The notes under the pieces were generated by a model, which searched no databases, was not told where the DNA came from, and saw only the letters and a list, made by a program, of their open reading frames with translations. Shown here one piece after another: positions 18,175-27,234 of a stretch of 38,455 nt of DNA. Source of the DNA: Nitrosomonas ureae. Its GTDB lineage: Bacteria; Pseudomonadota; Gammaproteobacteria; Burkholderiales; Nitrosomonadaceae. Location of the stretch: the NCBI GenBank assembly GCA_945872825.1, contig CAMCBD010000017.1, positions 1 to 38,455 of the forward strand, in the 5' to 3' direction. The stretch's first letter is position 1; each line of letters opens with the position of its first letter. A program made the translations under genes and the position numbers.

Positions 18175-18249
18175 TCTGCCAGTTTTCTGTAGGACAGTAG
18201 AACATTCCGAAGTTCTGATCACCAATCACAAAAAACTGGTATCAGCAGA

Positions 18250-19089
18250 CTATCGATTTAGTATGATCTCCAACACAAACTTACTGCCGATATAAGCGAG
18301 TAATAGTGTAATAAATCCCACCAGGGTCCAGCGAATGGCTATCCGCCCCCGCCAGCCGTAGAGCTGCCTGCCGGCCAACAGTGCTGCGAATACTCCCCAG
18401 GAGATAAAACCAAACAGCGTTTTATGTGAGAATGTTAGCGGCTGACCGAATACTTCTTTTGAAAACACTACGCCGCTCAGGAGCGTCAAAGTAAGTAAAA
18501 TAAATCCAATCCAAATGATGTGGAACAATAGTTTTTCCATCGCCAGTAGCGGCGGCAGATTTGTCAGTATCGAGCGGGTGGCAGGGTGATGTAAATGGCG
18601 TTCGACTACGGTCATCAATAATGCGTGTACCGCCGCTATCGTCAATAGGCTATAGGCCATCATAGCAACCAGTAAGTGCGCTTTAAATGCAGGCAATTCG
18701 GTGTTATCAAGAGGACGTAACGATGGAAAAAATAACGGCAATAACACCGCAATGGCTGCCGCTGCTGCAACGGGCGCAACCAAGGTTTGCAATCCCTGTA
18801 AACGATTAAAAAACCCCGAGAACCAGTAAATGAATACGGTTAGCCAGACAATGGTTGAAATCGCATTACTCAAACCAAAACTGAGGCCTGCGCCAACAAA
18901 CATCGACTGATACAACGTCATGGCATGCAATAACAAAGGAGCAAGCATAGCATAATGTGCCCAGGTAATCGTCACCAGCACACGATCACTAGCTTTTGAT
19001 GATGCTTGATACCAAGTATTTCGCCAAAAAAACCAACCGATCAGGATATAAAGCAAAAAGGCTGCGAGATAAGTTAAAATGCTGGTCAT
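18250..19089 (-). CDS. inner-membrane cytochrome c assembly protein, YpjD/CcsA family
   Basis: Polytopic membrane protein of 279 residues with about eight hydrophobic helices. The conserved part includes FKAHLLVAMMAYSLLTIAAVHALL and GQPLTFSHKTLFGFISWGVF; His residues in these segments are candidate haem ligands in the CcsA/CcmC-like family. It is expected in the cytoplasmic membrane with a role in haem handling or c-type cytochrome maturation, but the exact role of YpjD-type members is not settled. It is divergent from ffh, an arrangement widely conserved in beta- and gammaproteobacteria, which supports the YpjD assignment. Confidence 0.85.
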   Translation of the reverse strand: MTSILTYLAAFLLYILIGWFFWRNTWYQASSKASDRVLVTITWAHYAMLAPLLLHAMTLYQSMFVGAGLSFGLSNAISTIVWLTVFIYWFSGFFNRLQGLQTLVAPVAAAAAIAVLLPLFFPSLRPLDNTELPAFKAHLLVAMMAYSLLTIAAVHALLMTVVERHLHHPATRSILTNLPPLLAMEKLLFHIIWIGFILLTLTLLSGVVFSKEVFGQPLTFSHKTLFGFISWGVFAALLAGRQLYGWRGRIAIRWTLVGFITLLLAYIGSKFVLEIILNR

Positions 19090-19229
19090 TGATAGTACAA
19101 ATATTAAAAGGCCGGAATAACTGTTTAGTCTACATGGCGCTTTAACAAATTCAAAGAGCTAACCCGGATATTTATTAAAATTTGAATGATCACTTTGTCC
19201 TATAACGATCGTTTCTGTGAGGTTTAAGT

Positions 19230-20579
19230 ATGTTTGACAATCTGACCAGCCGTCTTAACGGTGTCATTAAAACATTACGCGGCGAAGCAAGGCTTACTGA
19301 AAGCAATATACAAGATGCCTTACGCGAGGTCCGTATGGCATTACTGGAAGCCGATGTGGCTTTACCGGTAGTCAAAGATTTCATTGCACGCGTTAAAGAA
19401 AAAGCCGTGGGTCATGAAGTCATGAATAGCCTCACACCTGGACAAGCGCTCGTTGGGGTGGTTCATCAAGAGTTAATTATGATTATGGGTGGAGAGAAAG
19501 TTGATCTGAATCTTTCCACAGTACCGCCCGCCGTTATTCTTATGGCGGGATTGCAAGGTGCCGGTAAAACTACCAGCAGTGGCAAGCTGGCCAAGTGGCT
19601 AATAGAACAAAAGAAAAAGAAAGTACTATTAGTTTCATGCGATATCTACCGTCCGGCTGCTATTCATCAACTGGAAATTCTGGCTGGCCAAACTGGTGCT
19701 GACTTTTTTCCCGTTAAGGATGGACAAAAACCTGGAGAAATTGGTGCCGCTGCATTGGATTATGCACGCAAGCATCATCATGATGTAATGATCGTGGATA
19801 CTGCTGGCCGATTAGGTATTGATGAGGCCATGATGCAGGAGATCAGTGAACTTGAAGCACTGTTAAAACCGATTGAAACTTTGTTTGTTGTCGATGCGAT
19901 GCAAGGACAGGATGCAGTTAATACAGCCAAAGCATTTTCCGATGCCCTCCCCTTAACCGGTGTCATTCTCACTAAATTGGATGGCGATGCGCGTGGTGGT
20001 GCAGCGCTATCGGTCAAACACATTACTGGGAAACCCATCAAATTTACCGGCATTGCGGAAAAATTAACCGGATTGGAAGCATTTTATCCTGATCGAATGG
20101 CATCACGTATTCTGGGCATGGGGGATGTCCTTGGATTGATTGAAGAAGCACACCGAAACGCTGATCAGCAAGAAGCTGAGAAGTTGATGAAGAAAATGAA
20201 ATCGGGCAAAGCATTTGACTTAGACGATTTCAAGGCACAATTTCAACAAATGCGCAATATGGGCGGGATGAGCGCACTGATGGACAAATTGCCTGCGCAG
20301 TTAAGTCAGGCCGCACAAAATGTAAAAGTGGACGACAAAATAATCAGCCGGACGGAAGGCATTATTAATTCCATGACAAAGCAAGAACGTATTAAACCTG
20401 AAATCCTGAAAGCTTCACGTAAACGACGAATCGCTGCAGGAGCAGGTGTTTCTGTACAAGAAGTTAATCGTTTATTGGCACAATTCGAGCAAGCCAAAAA
20501 AATGATGAAAATGATGAGTAAAGGCGGAATGTCCAAGATGATGCGCGGATTAAAAGGAATGCTCCCTCGCCTGCACTAG
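19230..20579 (+). CDS. ffh: signal recognition particle protein Ffh
   Basis: GTPase subunit of the signal recognition particle, which binds 4.5S RNA and signal sequences of nascent membrane proteins and docks with FtsY. The 449 residues comprise the N domain (1-90), the G domain with GLQGAGKTTSSGKLA (about 106-120), DTAGRLGIDE and TKLDGDARGG, and a methionine-rich M domain ending KMMKMMSKGGMSKMMRGLKG. All GTPase motifs are intact. A GTGAGG ribosome-binding site precedes the ATG. Convergent with dut; a 15-bp hairpin lies between them. Confidence 0.97.
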   Translation: MFDNLTSRLNGVIKTLRGEARLTESNIQDALREVRMALLEADVALPVVKDFIARVKEKAVGHEVMNSLTPGQALVGVVHQELIMIMGGEKVDLNLSTVPPAVILMAGLQGAGKTTSSGKLAKWLIEQKKKKVLLVSCDIYRPAAIHQLEILAGQTGADFFPVKDGQKPGEIGAAALDYARKHHHDVMIVDTAGRLGIDEAMMQEISELEALLKPIETLFVVDAMQGQDAVNTAKAFSDALPLTGVILTKLDGDARGGAALSVKHITGKPIKFTGIAEKLTGLEAFYPDRMASRILGMGDVLGLIEEAHRNADQQEAEKLMKKMKSGKAFDLDDFKAQFQQMRNMGGMSALMDKLPAQLSQAAQNVKVDDKIISRTEGIINSMTKQERIKPEILKASRKRRIAAGAGVSVQEVNRLLAQFEQAKKMMKMMSKGGMSKMMRGLKGMLPRLH

Positions 20580-20648
20580 AATATCAATTGGCTGCGGGTG
20601 CTTTCTCCAGCCCGACAACTTAAGTACCTGCGGCTATCTTCCTTGCTG

Positions 20649-20687
20649 AGAACCAGCGCATACTCGTGTTGGGTATGCGCTGGTTCT
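20649..20687. terminator. perfect 15-bp inverted repeat between convergent ffh and dut
   Basis: AGAACCAGCGCATAC (20649-20663) pairs perfectly with GTATGCGCTGGTTCT (20673-20687) around a nine-base loop. It is GC-rich enough to form a very stable hairpin. It sits in the 218-base gap between two genes that end towards each other, so a shared bidirectional terminator is the likely role. It lacks the usual T-tract, so Rho-aided termination, transcript-end protection or a repeat-family (REP-like) element remain possible. Confidence 0.5.
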
Positions 20688-20797
20688 GCCAGAAGTGTGT
20701 ACCGTCCATTTTCAATGGGATAGGGTCTACTTCCAAGGAACTGGAATCCGCAGAAACTATCGCCAGCAAAGCAAGAATCGTTTCGAACCATCGCACA

Positions 20798-21247
20798 TCA
20801 ATGCTTGCCTGTACTGCCGAAACTATCTTCACCCCGATCGCTCTGGTCAAAACTATTCACTCTATTGAATTCGACCTGTACAACAGGTACTACAACGAGC
20901 TGTGCGATACGCTCCAATGGGTTAAGGTGAAACGAAGTCTGTCCACGATTCCAGCAGGAAACAAAAATCTGCCCCTGATAATCCGAATCAATCAGACCCA
21001 CCAGATTTCCCAATACAATCCCATGCTTGTGACCCAATCCAGAACGTGGCAGCACCAATGCGGCCAGACCCGTATCGGCTAGATGCAATGCGATTCCTGT
21101 TGGAATCAGAAGGGTTTCACCCGGATTAATCGTGACAGGCAGCTCAATACAAGCACGCAAATCCAGACCAGCTGAACCCGGTGTGGCATAGGTGGGAAGC
21201 TGTTCAATTAAACGTTCATCCAGAATTTTGATATCAATTTTTTTCAT
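20798..21247 (-). CDS. dut: dUTP diphosphatase (dUTPase)
   Basis: Hydrolyses dUTP to dUMP and pyrophosphate, keeping uracil out of DNA and supplying dUMP for thymidylate. The 149-residue trimeric-type protein shows the five family motifs: [47 protein letters not shown] and the C-terminal P-loop-like [12 protein letters not shown]. The last motif has DS where GG is common, a mild deviation. It follows coaBC by 26 bases on the same strand, the same pairing as in enterics. Confidence 0.95.
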   Translation of the reverse strand: MKKIDIKILDERLIEQLPTYATPGSAGLDLRACIELPVTINPGETLLIPTGIALHLADTGLAALVLPRSGLGHKHGIVLGNLVGLIDSDYQGQIFVSCWNRGQTSFHLNPLERIAQLVVVPVVQVEFNRVNSFDQSDRGEDSFGSTGKH

Positions 21248-21273
21248 ACGCTTAAGTATTAATATTTTTCATA

Positions 21274-22476
21274 TTATTGCTTGTAAAGCAAATTGATATG
21301 CTTTATCAAATGCCGCGCTTGTTCCATTTTTGATGCTTTGGGAAGAACATGCTTACCGGCATCATCCAGCAAAATCAACTCACTCTCATCAGCACCGATG
21401 GCATCTTGAGCCAAATTGGCAACCAATAAGGGTAAATTCTTTTTGCGCCGCTTCATTTCTGCATTTTTCTCAAGATCCTCTGTTTCTGCTGCAAAGCCAA
21501 CGCAAAAAGGTGGTTCGGGCAAGCTAGATACCATCATCAGAATATCCGGATTGGGAACCAATTCTATTGATAACTTTTTATCAGATTTTTTTATCTTCTG
21601 TTGACTGGATTTTGCCACACGATAGTCAGCAACAGCCGCAACACTGATAAAAATATCGGCCTGCGATATTTCCGCCTGCACGGCATGCAACATATCCTCT
21701 GCACTTACCACATGAATGAGTTTGTCTACTGCTGGCGGCACCAAACATGTCGGGCCAGAAACAAGGGTAACTGTCGCACCCGCTTCTACTGCAGCCCGAG
21801 CAACGGCATACCCCATTTTTCCGGAACTTTTGTTGGTGATACCCCGCACGGCATCAATTGCTTCAAACGTCGGTCCGGCTGTCACCAGAACTTTTTTGCC
21901 TTGCAATAAGCCACCTGTTTGAAACGCAGCTCGCACCATTTCTGCCAGCTCGCTGGCTTCCAGCATACGACCCATCCCCATTTCACCACAAGCCTGTGCA
22001 CCACTCGCCGGGCCGATTATTTTGACACCATCATGTTGCAACAAAGACAAATTACGTTGTGTCGCGGGATTCTCCCACATTTGCCGATTCATAGCGGGTG
22101 CTAGTATGAGCGGACAATCACGCGCCAAGCATAATGTCGCCAATAGATCATCTGCCATACCACCGGCAAGTCTAGCAATAAAATCAGCGCTGGCAGGCGC
22201 TACCAAAATCATATCGACATTACGGGATAGATTAATATGCGCCATATTATGTGCAACATTGGTTTCCCATAAATCGGTATGAACCGGATTATTTGTCAAT
22301 GCCTGGAATGTTACTGGCCCAACAAAATGACAAGCAGATTGTGTCATTACTGTCTGTATTTCAATCCCATCTTGTGTTAGCAGACGCGCCAATTCCGCTG
22401 CTTTGTAGGCAGCCACGCCGCCTGTTACACCAAGTAACAGGCGTTTCTTAGATAGAGAAGATAAACATGTTGTCAT
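21274..22476 (-). CDS. coaBC: bifunctional phosphopantothenoylcysteine decarboxylase/synthetase CoaBC
   Basis: Catalyses two steps of coenzyme A synthesis: CTP-dependent ligation of phosphopantothenate to cysteine (CoaB), then FMN-dependent decarboxylation (CoaC). The 400-residue protein has the CoaC flavoprotein half first (LLLGVTGGVAAYKAAELARL, then a His in NVAHNMAHINLS, APASADFIARLAGGMADDLL and APAMNRQMWENPAT). The CoaB half begins near residue 185 with KKVLVTAGPTFEAIDAVRGI and NKSSGKMGYAVARAA. The frame stays open for 71 more codons upstream, but that part is unlike the family, so the ATG at 22476 is preferred. Operon with dut, divergent from radC. Confidence 0.94.
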   Translation of the reverse strand: MTTCLSSLSKKRLLLGVTGGVAAYKAAELARLLTQDGIEIQTVMTQSACHFVGPVTFQALTNNPVHTDLWETNVAHNMAHINLSRNVDMILVAPASADFIARLAGGMADDLLATLCLARDCPLILAPAMNRQMWENPATQRNLSLLQHDGVKIIGPASGAQACGEMGMGRMLEASELAEMVRAAFQTGGLLQGKKVLVTAGPTFEAIDAVRGITNKSSGKMGYAVARAAVEAGATVTLVSGPTCLVPPAVDKLIHVVSAEDMLHAVQAEISQADIFISVAAVADYRVAKSSQQKIKKSDKKLSIELVPNPDILMMVSSLPEPPFCVGFAAETEDLEKNAEMKRRKKNLPLLVANLAQDAIGADESELILLDDAGKHVLPKASKMEQARHLIKHINLLYKQ

Positions 22477-22698
22477 ATTAGAAGATTTCTCTGAATAAAC
22501 CAAATCCATTACTAAGGTGATGTTAATTAAAGTAGATATTAATAAAATAAGCACCTGTTTGCTCATTCTACTCAATATGGCTGCACTGCATGCCGCTATC
22601 AGTAAAATAAAAACAGTAGAACTGGCTATCTCAACAACTGATTGTGACGTACTTACAATCGATCTTATTTTACATGACTTAGCAATCAACCATATTTT

Positions 22699-23373
22699 AT
22701 GGCGATTCCAAATTGGCCTATATCTGAGCGACCACGAGAAAAGCTATTGCAGAAAGGCGTCACTGCCCTTTCTGATACAGAACTGCTGGCCATATTTCTA
22801 CGTACCGGTATAACCGGGAAAAGTGCCGTGGATCTCGCAAGAGAATTACTTTTACATTTCGGCAGCCTAACCAATATATTTACGGCCAATCAGACTAATT
22901 TCTGTCAATTACCCGGTATGGGAATTGCAAAATATACACAACTACAAGCCGTGTTAGAAATGGCACGCCGTGCGTTAAGTGAGGAGCTAAAGAGCGGAGA
23001 TGCAATGAATTCACCGCGGTTGGTTCGAGATTTTCTACGCTTGAGTCTGGCAAATAAACAACACGAGGTTTTTCTTGGTATTTTTCTGGATGCTAAAAAT
23101 CATACCATTGCTACTGAAGAGCTATTTAGCGGCACATTGACACAAGCCAGCGTTTATCCTCGGGAAGTCATCAAACGCGCTCTGTATCACAATGCAACAG
23201 CCATCATTTTTGCGCACAATCACCCTTCTGGCGTGGCCGAACCCAGTCATGCTGACAAAGTGCTTACTCAGTCCCTGAAACAAGCATTGGCTATGATTGA
23301 TGTTAAAGTATTGGATCACTTTATTGTTGGTAACGGTACTACCCTGTCATTTGCTGAACATGATTTAATTTGA
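22699..23373 (+). CDS. radC: RadC family protein (JAB/MPN domain)
   Basis: A 224-residue protein starting with the family N-terminus [15 protein letters not shown], then a helix-hairpin-helix-like region ([20 protein letters not shown]) and a C-terminal JAB/MPN domain. The metal-binding JAMM motif HNHPSG followed by SHAD is intact. The family was linked to DNA repair, but its biochemical role is still unsettled. It is divergent from coaBC, as in E. coli. In E. coli rpmB follows directly; here an IS30 element lies between them. The chosen start, ATG at 22699, gives the normal length. Confidence 0.92.
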   Translation: MAIPNWPISERPREKLLQKGVTALSDTELLAIFLRTGITGKSAVDLARELLLHFGSLTNIFTANQTNFCQLPGMGIAKYTQLQAVLEMARRALSEELKSGDAMNSPRLVRDFLRLSLANKQHEVFLGIFLDAKNHTIATEELFSGTLTQASVYPREVIKRALYHNATAIIFAHNHPSGVAEPSHADKVLTQSLKQALAMIDVKVLDHFIVGNGTTLSFAEHDLI

Positions 23374-23430
23374 ATGCAAATCCGCAGATAAACCGCATCG
23401 ATTTTGGAGAACATAGCTAATTTATATCTA

Positions 23431-24532
23431 GACGGATTCAAGTTCGAAGTGCAACAGCTAACGGCTGTTTAGTGTAACGTATTTCCACCCCGAAAAATAC
23501 CTCATGCGGGGTTCTAAATCCCAGTACTTTTCTAGGTCGATGGTTGATTCGCTCTACCGCCTCCTGTACTTGTTCCTCAGTGATGTTGGTCAGCTCAATG
23601 CCCTTGGGGAAATACTGCCTCAATAGCCCGTTACTGTTCTCGTTCAGACCTCGCTCCCAAGAGTGATAGGGGTTGGCAAAATAAATGTCCGCTTTTAGTT
23701 CTGCTGCCATTTTCTCATGCTCCGCAAACTCCTTGCCATTGTCGAATGTGATGGTGTGGCACTTATCCTTATACGGCGTCAGCAGGCGCGTTGTTACGGC
23801 TGTTACACTCACCGCGTGTTTGCTGCGTATGTGTCCCGCCAATACATAGCGTGACTTGCGTTCAGCCAGTGTAACCAAGCCATCTTTATGGTTTTTGCCA
23901 ATCACAGTGTCGCCTTCCCAATCCCCAATACGCGTCTTTTGAGCAACAATCTCTGGGCGCTCATCAATGCTGACACGATTCTTGATCGTGCCACGTCGTT
24001 CCTGTCCGCTTGCATAACGCTTGCGGTGTGGTTTTTGGCTGCGCAAATGTTGGTGAAGGTCTCCGCCATTTCGTTTGTCCGCATAAATGTGCTGGTAGAT
24101 GGTTTCATGGCTGATCTTCAAGATGCCTTCCAACTCAAGCCGATTTGCGGCCTGTTCCGGACTGAGGTCTTCCTGAATCAACCGCTCGACTTCCGCCCAG
24201 TCATCCAATGAGAAGCACTTGCCATTCGTATAGGCTTGCCGACGCTCATCTCGGAACAACTGCACCTGCTTTGGTTGCCAGCCGCGTTTGCCCTCGTTAC
24301 GCTTGAACTCCCGTGAAATCGTGCCTTTGTCTACTCCAATTTTTTTAGCGATCCAGGTTTGATTCAAACCAGCTTGTTTCAGTCCGTAAATCTGGTATCG
24401 TAGCCCGCTGGTGAGCTGCTTGTATTGCTTCATCTGTGCTCCTTTTACTCGGTCGTTTAAGTGGCTCCGATATTAACGCAGCTCGCCAACTAAATTCGCT
24501 TACAAAAGTTGCACTTCGCACTTGAATCCGCC
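23431..24532 (-). mobile_element. IS30-family insertion sequence, apparently intact
   Basis: About 1.1 kb bounded by inverted repeats. The left end begins GACGGATTCAAGTTCGAAG at 23431. The right end, read inward on the other strand, begins GGCGGATTCAAGTGCGAAG at 24532. Over about 25 bases there are two differences. A single full-length transposase fills the interior and its stop codon lies inside the left repeat. I cannot identify a target duplication: the flanking bases (CTA left, CTG right) do not match exactly. The element separates radC from rpmB without disrupting either gene. Confidence 0.88.
23438..24433 (-). CDS. IS30-family transposase
   Basis: A 331-residue DDE transposase. The N-terminal helix-turn-helix (about 10-45) contains LNQTWIAKKIGVDKGTISRE, typical of IS30. 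The integrase-like core starts near 150 with GDWEGDTVIGKNHKDG (first Asp), then TITFDNGKEF (second Asp) and NPYHSWERGLNENSNGLLRQ with the final Glu about 33 residues later, followed by RINHRPRKVLGFRTPHEVF. All three catalytic acids are present, so the protein looks active. The stop codon overlaps the left inverted repeat, as is common in compact IS elements. Confidence 0.95.
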   Translation of the reverse strand: MKQYKQLTSGLRYQIYGLKQAGLNQTWIAKKIGVDKGTISREFKRNEGKRGWQPKQVQLFRDERRQAYTNGKCFSLDDWAEVERLIQEDLSPEQAANRLELEGILKISHETIYQHIYADKRNGGDLHQHLRSQKPHRKRYASGQERRGTIKNRVSIDERPEIVAQKTRIGDWEGDTVIGKNHKDGLVTLAERKSRYVLAGHIRSKHAVSVTAVTTRLLTPYKDKCHTITFDNGKEFAEHEKMAAELKADIYFANPYHSWERGLNENSNGLLRQYFPKGIELTNITEEQVQEAVERINHRPRKVLGFRTPHEVFFGVEIRYTKQPLAVALRT

Positions 24533-24582
24533 CTGCTTTTGATGAATACCTTCATCAATCATGAATATTTAAGCAGTTACAT

Positions 24583-24612
24583 TTGAGTAAACACCTCAAA
24601 TCAGGATATAAT
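24583..24612 (+). promoter_or_regulatory. sigma70-type promoter of rpmB-rpmG
   Basis: TTGAGT (24583-24588) and a perfect TATAAT (24607-24612) are separated by 18 bases, about 33 bases before the rpmB start. They lie only 50 bases from the IS30 end but outside it, so ribosomal protein expression need not depend on radC read-through or on the element. Confidence 0.65.
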
Positions 24613-24644
24613 CCTTTTTTTTAAGAATTCTGGAGTGCGCTATT

Positions 24645-24881
24645 ATGGCACGAGTATGTGAAGTAACCGGCAAGAAGCCGATGTCAGGCAACAATGTTTC
24701 TCACGCAAACAATAAAACCAAAAGACGTTTCTTGCCTAACCTGCAACGCCGAAAATTCTGGGTTGAAAGCGAAAATCGTTGGATTAACCTACGATTATCT
24801 AATGCTGCGTTACGCACAATAGATAAGAATGGTATAGATGCAGTGATCACCAAAATGCGCTCAGAAGGCAAAAGCGTTTAA
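24645..24881 (+). CDS. rpmB: 50S ribosomal protein L28
   Basis: Large-subunit ribosomal protein of 78 residues, full length. It begins [20 protein letters not shown], the standard L28 start, followed by [20 protein letters not shown] and a C-terminus [16 protein letters not shown] site precedes the start. It is cotranscribed with rpmG 34 bases downstream. Confidence 0.97.
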   Translation: MARVCEVTGKKPMSGNNVSHANNKTKRRFLPNLQRRKFWVESENRWINLRLSNAALRTIDKNGIDAVITKMRSEGKSV

Positions 24882-24915
24882 GAAACTAATCGAAGTAAGT
24901 TAAGGAGTCATCACG

Positions 24916-25071
24916 ATGCGTGAAAAGATAAAACTTGAATCCTCAGCTGGAACAGGTCATTTCTATACAACCACAAAAAATAAACGTGCAAAACCCGAGA
25001 AATTGGAGTTAATGAAGTTTGATCCCGTCGCACGGAAGCACGTTAAATATAAAGAAACAAAGCTTAAATAA
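24916..25071 (+). CDS. rpmG: 50S ribosomal protein L33
   Basis: Large-subunit protein of 51 residues. It begins [20 protein letters not shown] and continues with [20 protein letters not shown], a clear L33 sequence. It is of the cysteine-free, zinc-independent type, since the CxxC pairs of the zinc-ribbon form are absent. An AAGGAG site lies eight bases before the ATG. It follows rpmB directly and a strong terminator stands just downstream. Confidence 0.96.
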   Translation: MREKIKLESSAGTGHFYTTTKNKRAKPEKLELMKFDPVARKHVKYKETKLK

Positions 25072-25092
25072 ATGTGAAATAAGCTGAGATTC

Positions 25093-25128
25093 CCAATAAA
25101 AAACCCGCCGAAGCGGGTTTTTTATTGG
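25093..25128. terminator. strong bidirectional intrinsic terminator
   Basis: A perfect 16-bp stem: CCAATAAAAAACCCGC (25093-25108), loop CGAA, then GCGGGTTTTTTATTGG (25113-25128). The GC core is flanked by A6/T6, giving a U-tract in either direction. It ends rpmB-rpmG on the plus strand and the desaturase gene on the minus strand, whose stop is at 25156. Confidence 0.92.
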
Positions 25129-25155
25129 CTAGCCTTTCAATTCCATCAATATCTA

Positions 25156-26346
25156 TTAGGCATAGCAACGTAATCGCTGAGAAAAAGCTTGCAATACTTC
25201 GATACCACTTTCCTCTGCACGTCGACACCAATCCTCCAACTGCTTGACCAGTTCTTCAGTTGACGCAGTAGAACGTTGCCAGATTTCAGCTAATTCCTCG
25301 CGCATGGTATAAACTTTATCGAGTGTTTTAGCATTACTGAGCACTTGACTTAGTTTTTCGCGTTCATGCTCTTGCAAAGTTTTTGAATCAGCCAAGATCC
25401 AACGCTTCAAAGTAGAATTATCCACACCATATTGCGCCGTTGCTTCTTTCAAGTGAATCATTTCTTTTGCAAAAGTCACTTTCAACGATTTCGTATATTT
25501 GGCAAGAACCTCATAGCGATGAGAAATAACAGCCTGCAACGTATCTGAATCGCATTGGGTTTTTTCCTTATTAATACGCAATTTAGGCGCAACTTTCTTG
25601 ACCTTTGCAAGCCCCATCATCTCCAAAATACGAATATACATCCAACCAATATCAAACTCGTACCATTTATTGGATAGTCTTGCTGAGGTTGCATAAGCAT
25701 GGTGATTATTATGTAATTCTTCACCACCGATTAAAATACCCCAAGGAACGATATTCCTGCTGGCATCTTCCGCCTGAAAATTCCGGTACCCCCAATAATG
25801 ACCAACACCGTTGATAATACCTGCAGCAAAAATAGGAGCCCACAACATTTGAACCGCCCATATCGTAATACCAATCGGGCCAAATAGGATTACATTAATA
25901 ATCAACATTAATGCGACACCTTTTGCACTATGCTTAGTGTAAATGTTACGTTCTATCCAATCATCAGGCGTACCGTACCCATACCTTTCCAGGGTCTCCT
26001 GATTCTTTGCTTCTGCTCTGTAGAGTTCCGAGCCTTCGCTTAACACTTTCTTGATACCGACAACAACAGGACTATGTGGATCATCCTTGGTTTCACATTT
26101 TGCATGGTGCTTACGATGAACCGCCGTCCACTGTTTTGTAACCATTCCGGTAGTTAACCACAACCAGAAACGGAAAAAATGACTCGGTATCGCATGCAAC
26201 TCCAGCGCTCTATGCGCTGAATGGCGGTGAAGATAAATTGTAATACCCGCAATTGTGATATGCGTAAAAACCAAGGTAACGACGACATAGCCCCACCAAG
26301 GCATATCAATCACACCAGAGATTAAAGTAAGAAAATCAGAAATCAT
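25156..26346 (-). CDS. acyl-lipid/acyl-CoA delta-9-type fatty acid desaturase with long C-terminal tail
   Basis: Membrane di-iron enzyme introducing a double bond into saturated acyl chains, adjusting membrane fluidity. The 396-residue protein has hydrophobic segments near 15-35, 60-75 and 145-185, and the three histidine boxes of the family: HRHSAHR (H-x4-H), HRKHH (HxxHH) and HNNHH. The catalytic region ends near residue 255. The remaining 140 residues are soluble, charged and helical, with a stretch from STLKRWILADSKTLQ to LEDWCRRAEESGIEVLQAFS that resembles the C-terminus of ISL3-type transposases. Desaturases of about 395 residues with a comparable tail occur in other proteobacteria (for example Pseudomonas DesA, from memory), so the tail is probably inherited with the family rather than a recent fusion. 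Single gene. Confidence 0.88.
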   Translation of the reverse strand: MISDFLTLISGVIDMPWWGYVVVTLVFTHITIAGITIYLHRHSAHRALELHAIPSHFFRFWLWLTTGMVTKQWTAVHRKHHAKCETKDDPHSPVVVGIKKVLSEGSELYRAEAKNQETLERYGYGTPDDWIERNIYTKHSAKGVALMLIINVILFGPIGITIWAVQMLWAPIFAAGIINGVGHYWGYRNFQAEDASRNIVPWGILIGGEELHNNHHAYATSARLSNKWYEFDIGWMYIRILEMMGLAKVKKVAPKLRINKEKTQCDSDTLQAVISHRYEVLAKYTKSLKVTFAKEMIHLKEATAQYGVDNSTLKRWILADSKTLQEHEREKLSQVLSNAKTLDKVYTMREELAEIWQRSTASTEELVKQLEDWCRRAEESGIEVLQAFSQRLRCYA

Positions 26347-26637
26347 AGAGTTACCATCCTTTTAATGGCCTACCGAGGCGCAGACCTGATAAATAAAAAC
26401 AAACACCCTCCGAACCATTTCACTTCACTCAACTTACATAGCAATAAATCATTAACGTCATTTTTTCATTTACTGTACATGAAGTATTTACTCTTTACCA
26501 CTTCTTTACACAATTTTTATATTAACACTTTAGAGAAAAGAAATATTAATCTGTATCAATTATCTGTTTAAAATAAATGGTTTCAGTAAAACCAAACTTC
26601 AGTTTCCAAATGGCATTCTGAAAAAATTGATACTCTT

Positions 26638-27195
26638 TCACCTTTCCAGGGCGGAGTCATTCAGTATGCGCCACTCTCCGGGAGCAATCCCCTGCAGGGT
26701 GTATTTTCCGATTGCATAACGAATCAATCGCAAAGTAGGAAATAAAACCGCTGCCGTCATCCGCCTTACTTGACGATTTTTACCCTCACTTAGAACCAAA
26801 GACATCCAGGCAGTTGCGATATGCTTGCGGTAACGAACGGGGGGAGTCCGCTGCCAAAGATGGCTGGGCTCATCCATCAGAAATGCTTGTGCGGGCCGTG
26901 TTTTGAAATCATTCAGAACTACACCTTGGCGTAACTTATTTAATGCAATCTCATCGGGTTCACCTTCAACTTGTACCCAATATGTTTTAGGGAGTTTAAA
27001 CTCTGGATTGCTAATCCTATTCTGCAATTTTCCATCATCTGTTAATAAAACCAAGCCCTCACTATCAGCATCCAGTCTACCCGCCGCATAAAAGCCCGGT
27101 AATGGAATAAAGTCTTTTAATGATCGATGACCGCTTTCCGGTGTAAATTGGCAAATCACACCATAGGGTTTATTAAACAAAATTAATCGAGGCAT
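26638..27195 (-). CDS. rluE: 23S rRNA pseudouridine synthase RluE
   Basis: Isomerises a uridine in 23S rRNA (U2457 in E. coli) to pseudouridine. The 185-residue protein lacks an S4 domain, as RluE does, and starts directly with [15 protein letters not shown]. The catalytic Asp42 is in [28 protein letters not shown] and the C-terminal [12 protein letters not shown] and [12 protein letters not shown] blocks closely match RluE. Cytosolic. sixA is 39 bases upstream on the same strand. Confidence 0.92.
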   Translation of the reverse strand: MPRLILFNKPYGVICQFTPESGHRSLKDFIPLPGFYAAGRLDADSEGLVLLTDDGKLQNRISNPEFKLPKTYWVQVEGEPDEIALNKLRQGVVLNDFKTRPAQAFLMDEPSHLWQRTPPVRYRKHIATAWMSLVLSEGKNRQVRRMTAAVLFPTLRLIRYAIGKYTLQGIAPGEWRILNDSALER

Positions 27196-27234
27196 GGTGC
27201 CCGAATGTGCTCAAAAAGCAAGTCCAATCAAAAC

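Noticed and set aside
20666..21082. 138-codon plus-strand frame opposite dut
   Set aside because: It overlaps the dUTPase gene almost entirely, has no ribosome-binding site and no recognisable protein, and dut is well supported.
22477..22689. Seventy-one-codon upstream extension of CoaBC
   Set aside because: The residues are hydrophobic and unlike CoaC, and they run into the divergent radC promoter region. The ATG at 22476 starts just before the flavoprotein domain.
23888..24211. 107-codon frame antisense to the IS30 transposase
   Set aside because: It is a mirror of a strongly coding transposase and has no features of its own.
23428..24535. Target-site duplication of the IS30 element
   Set aside because: Flanking CTA and CTG differ in the third base; a two-base match is too weak to claim.
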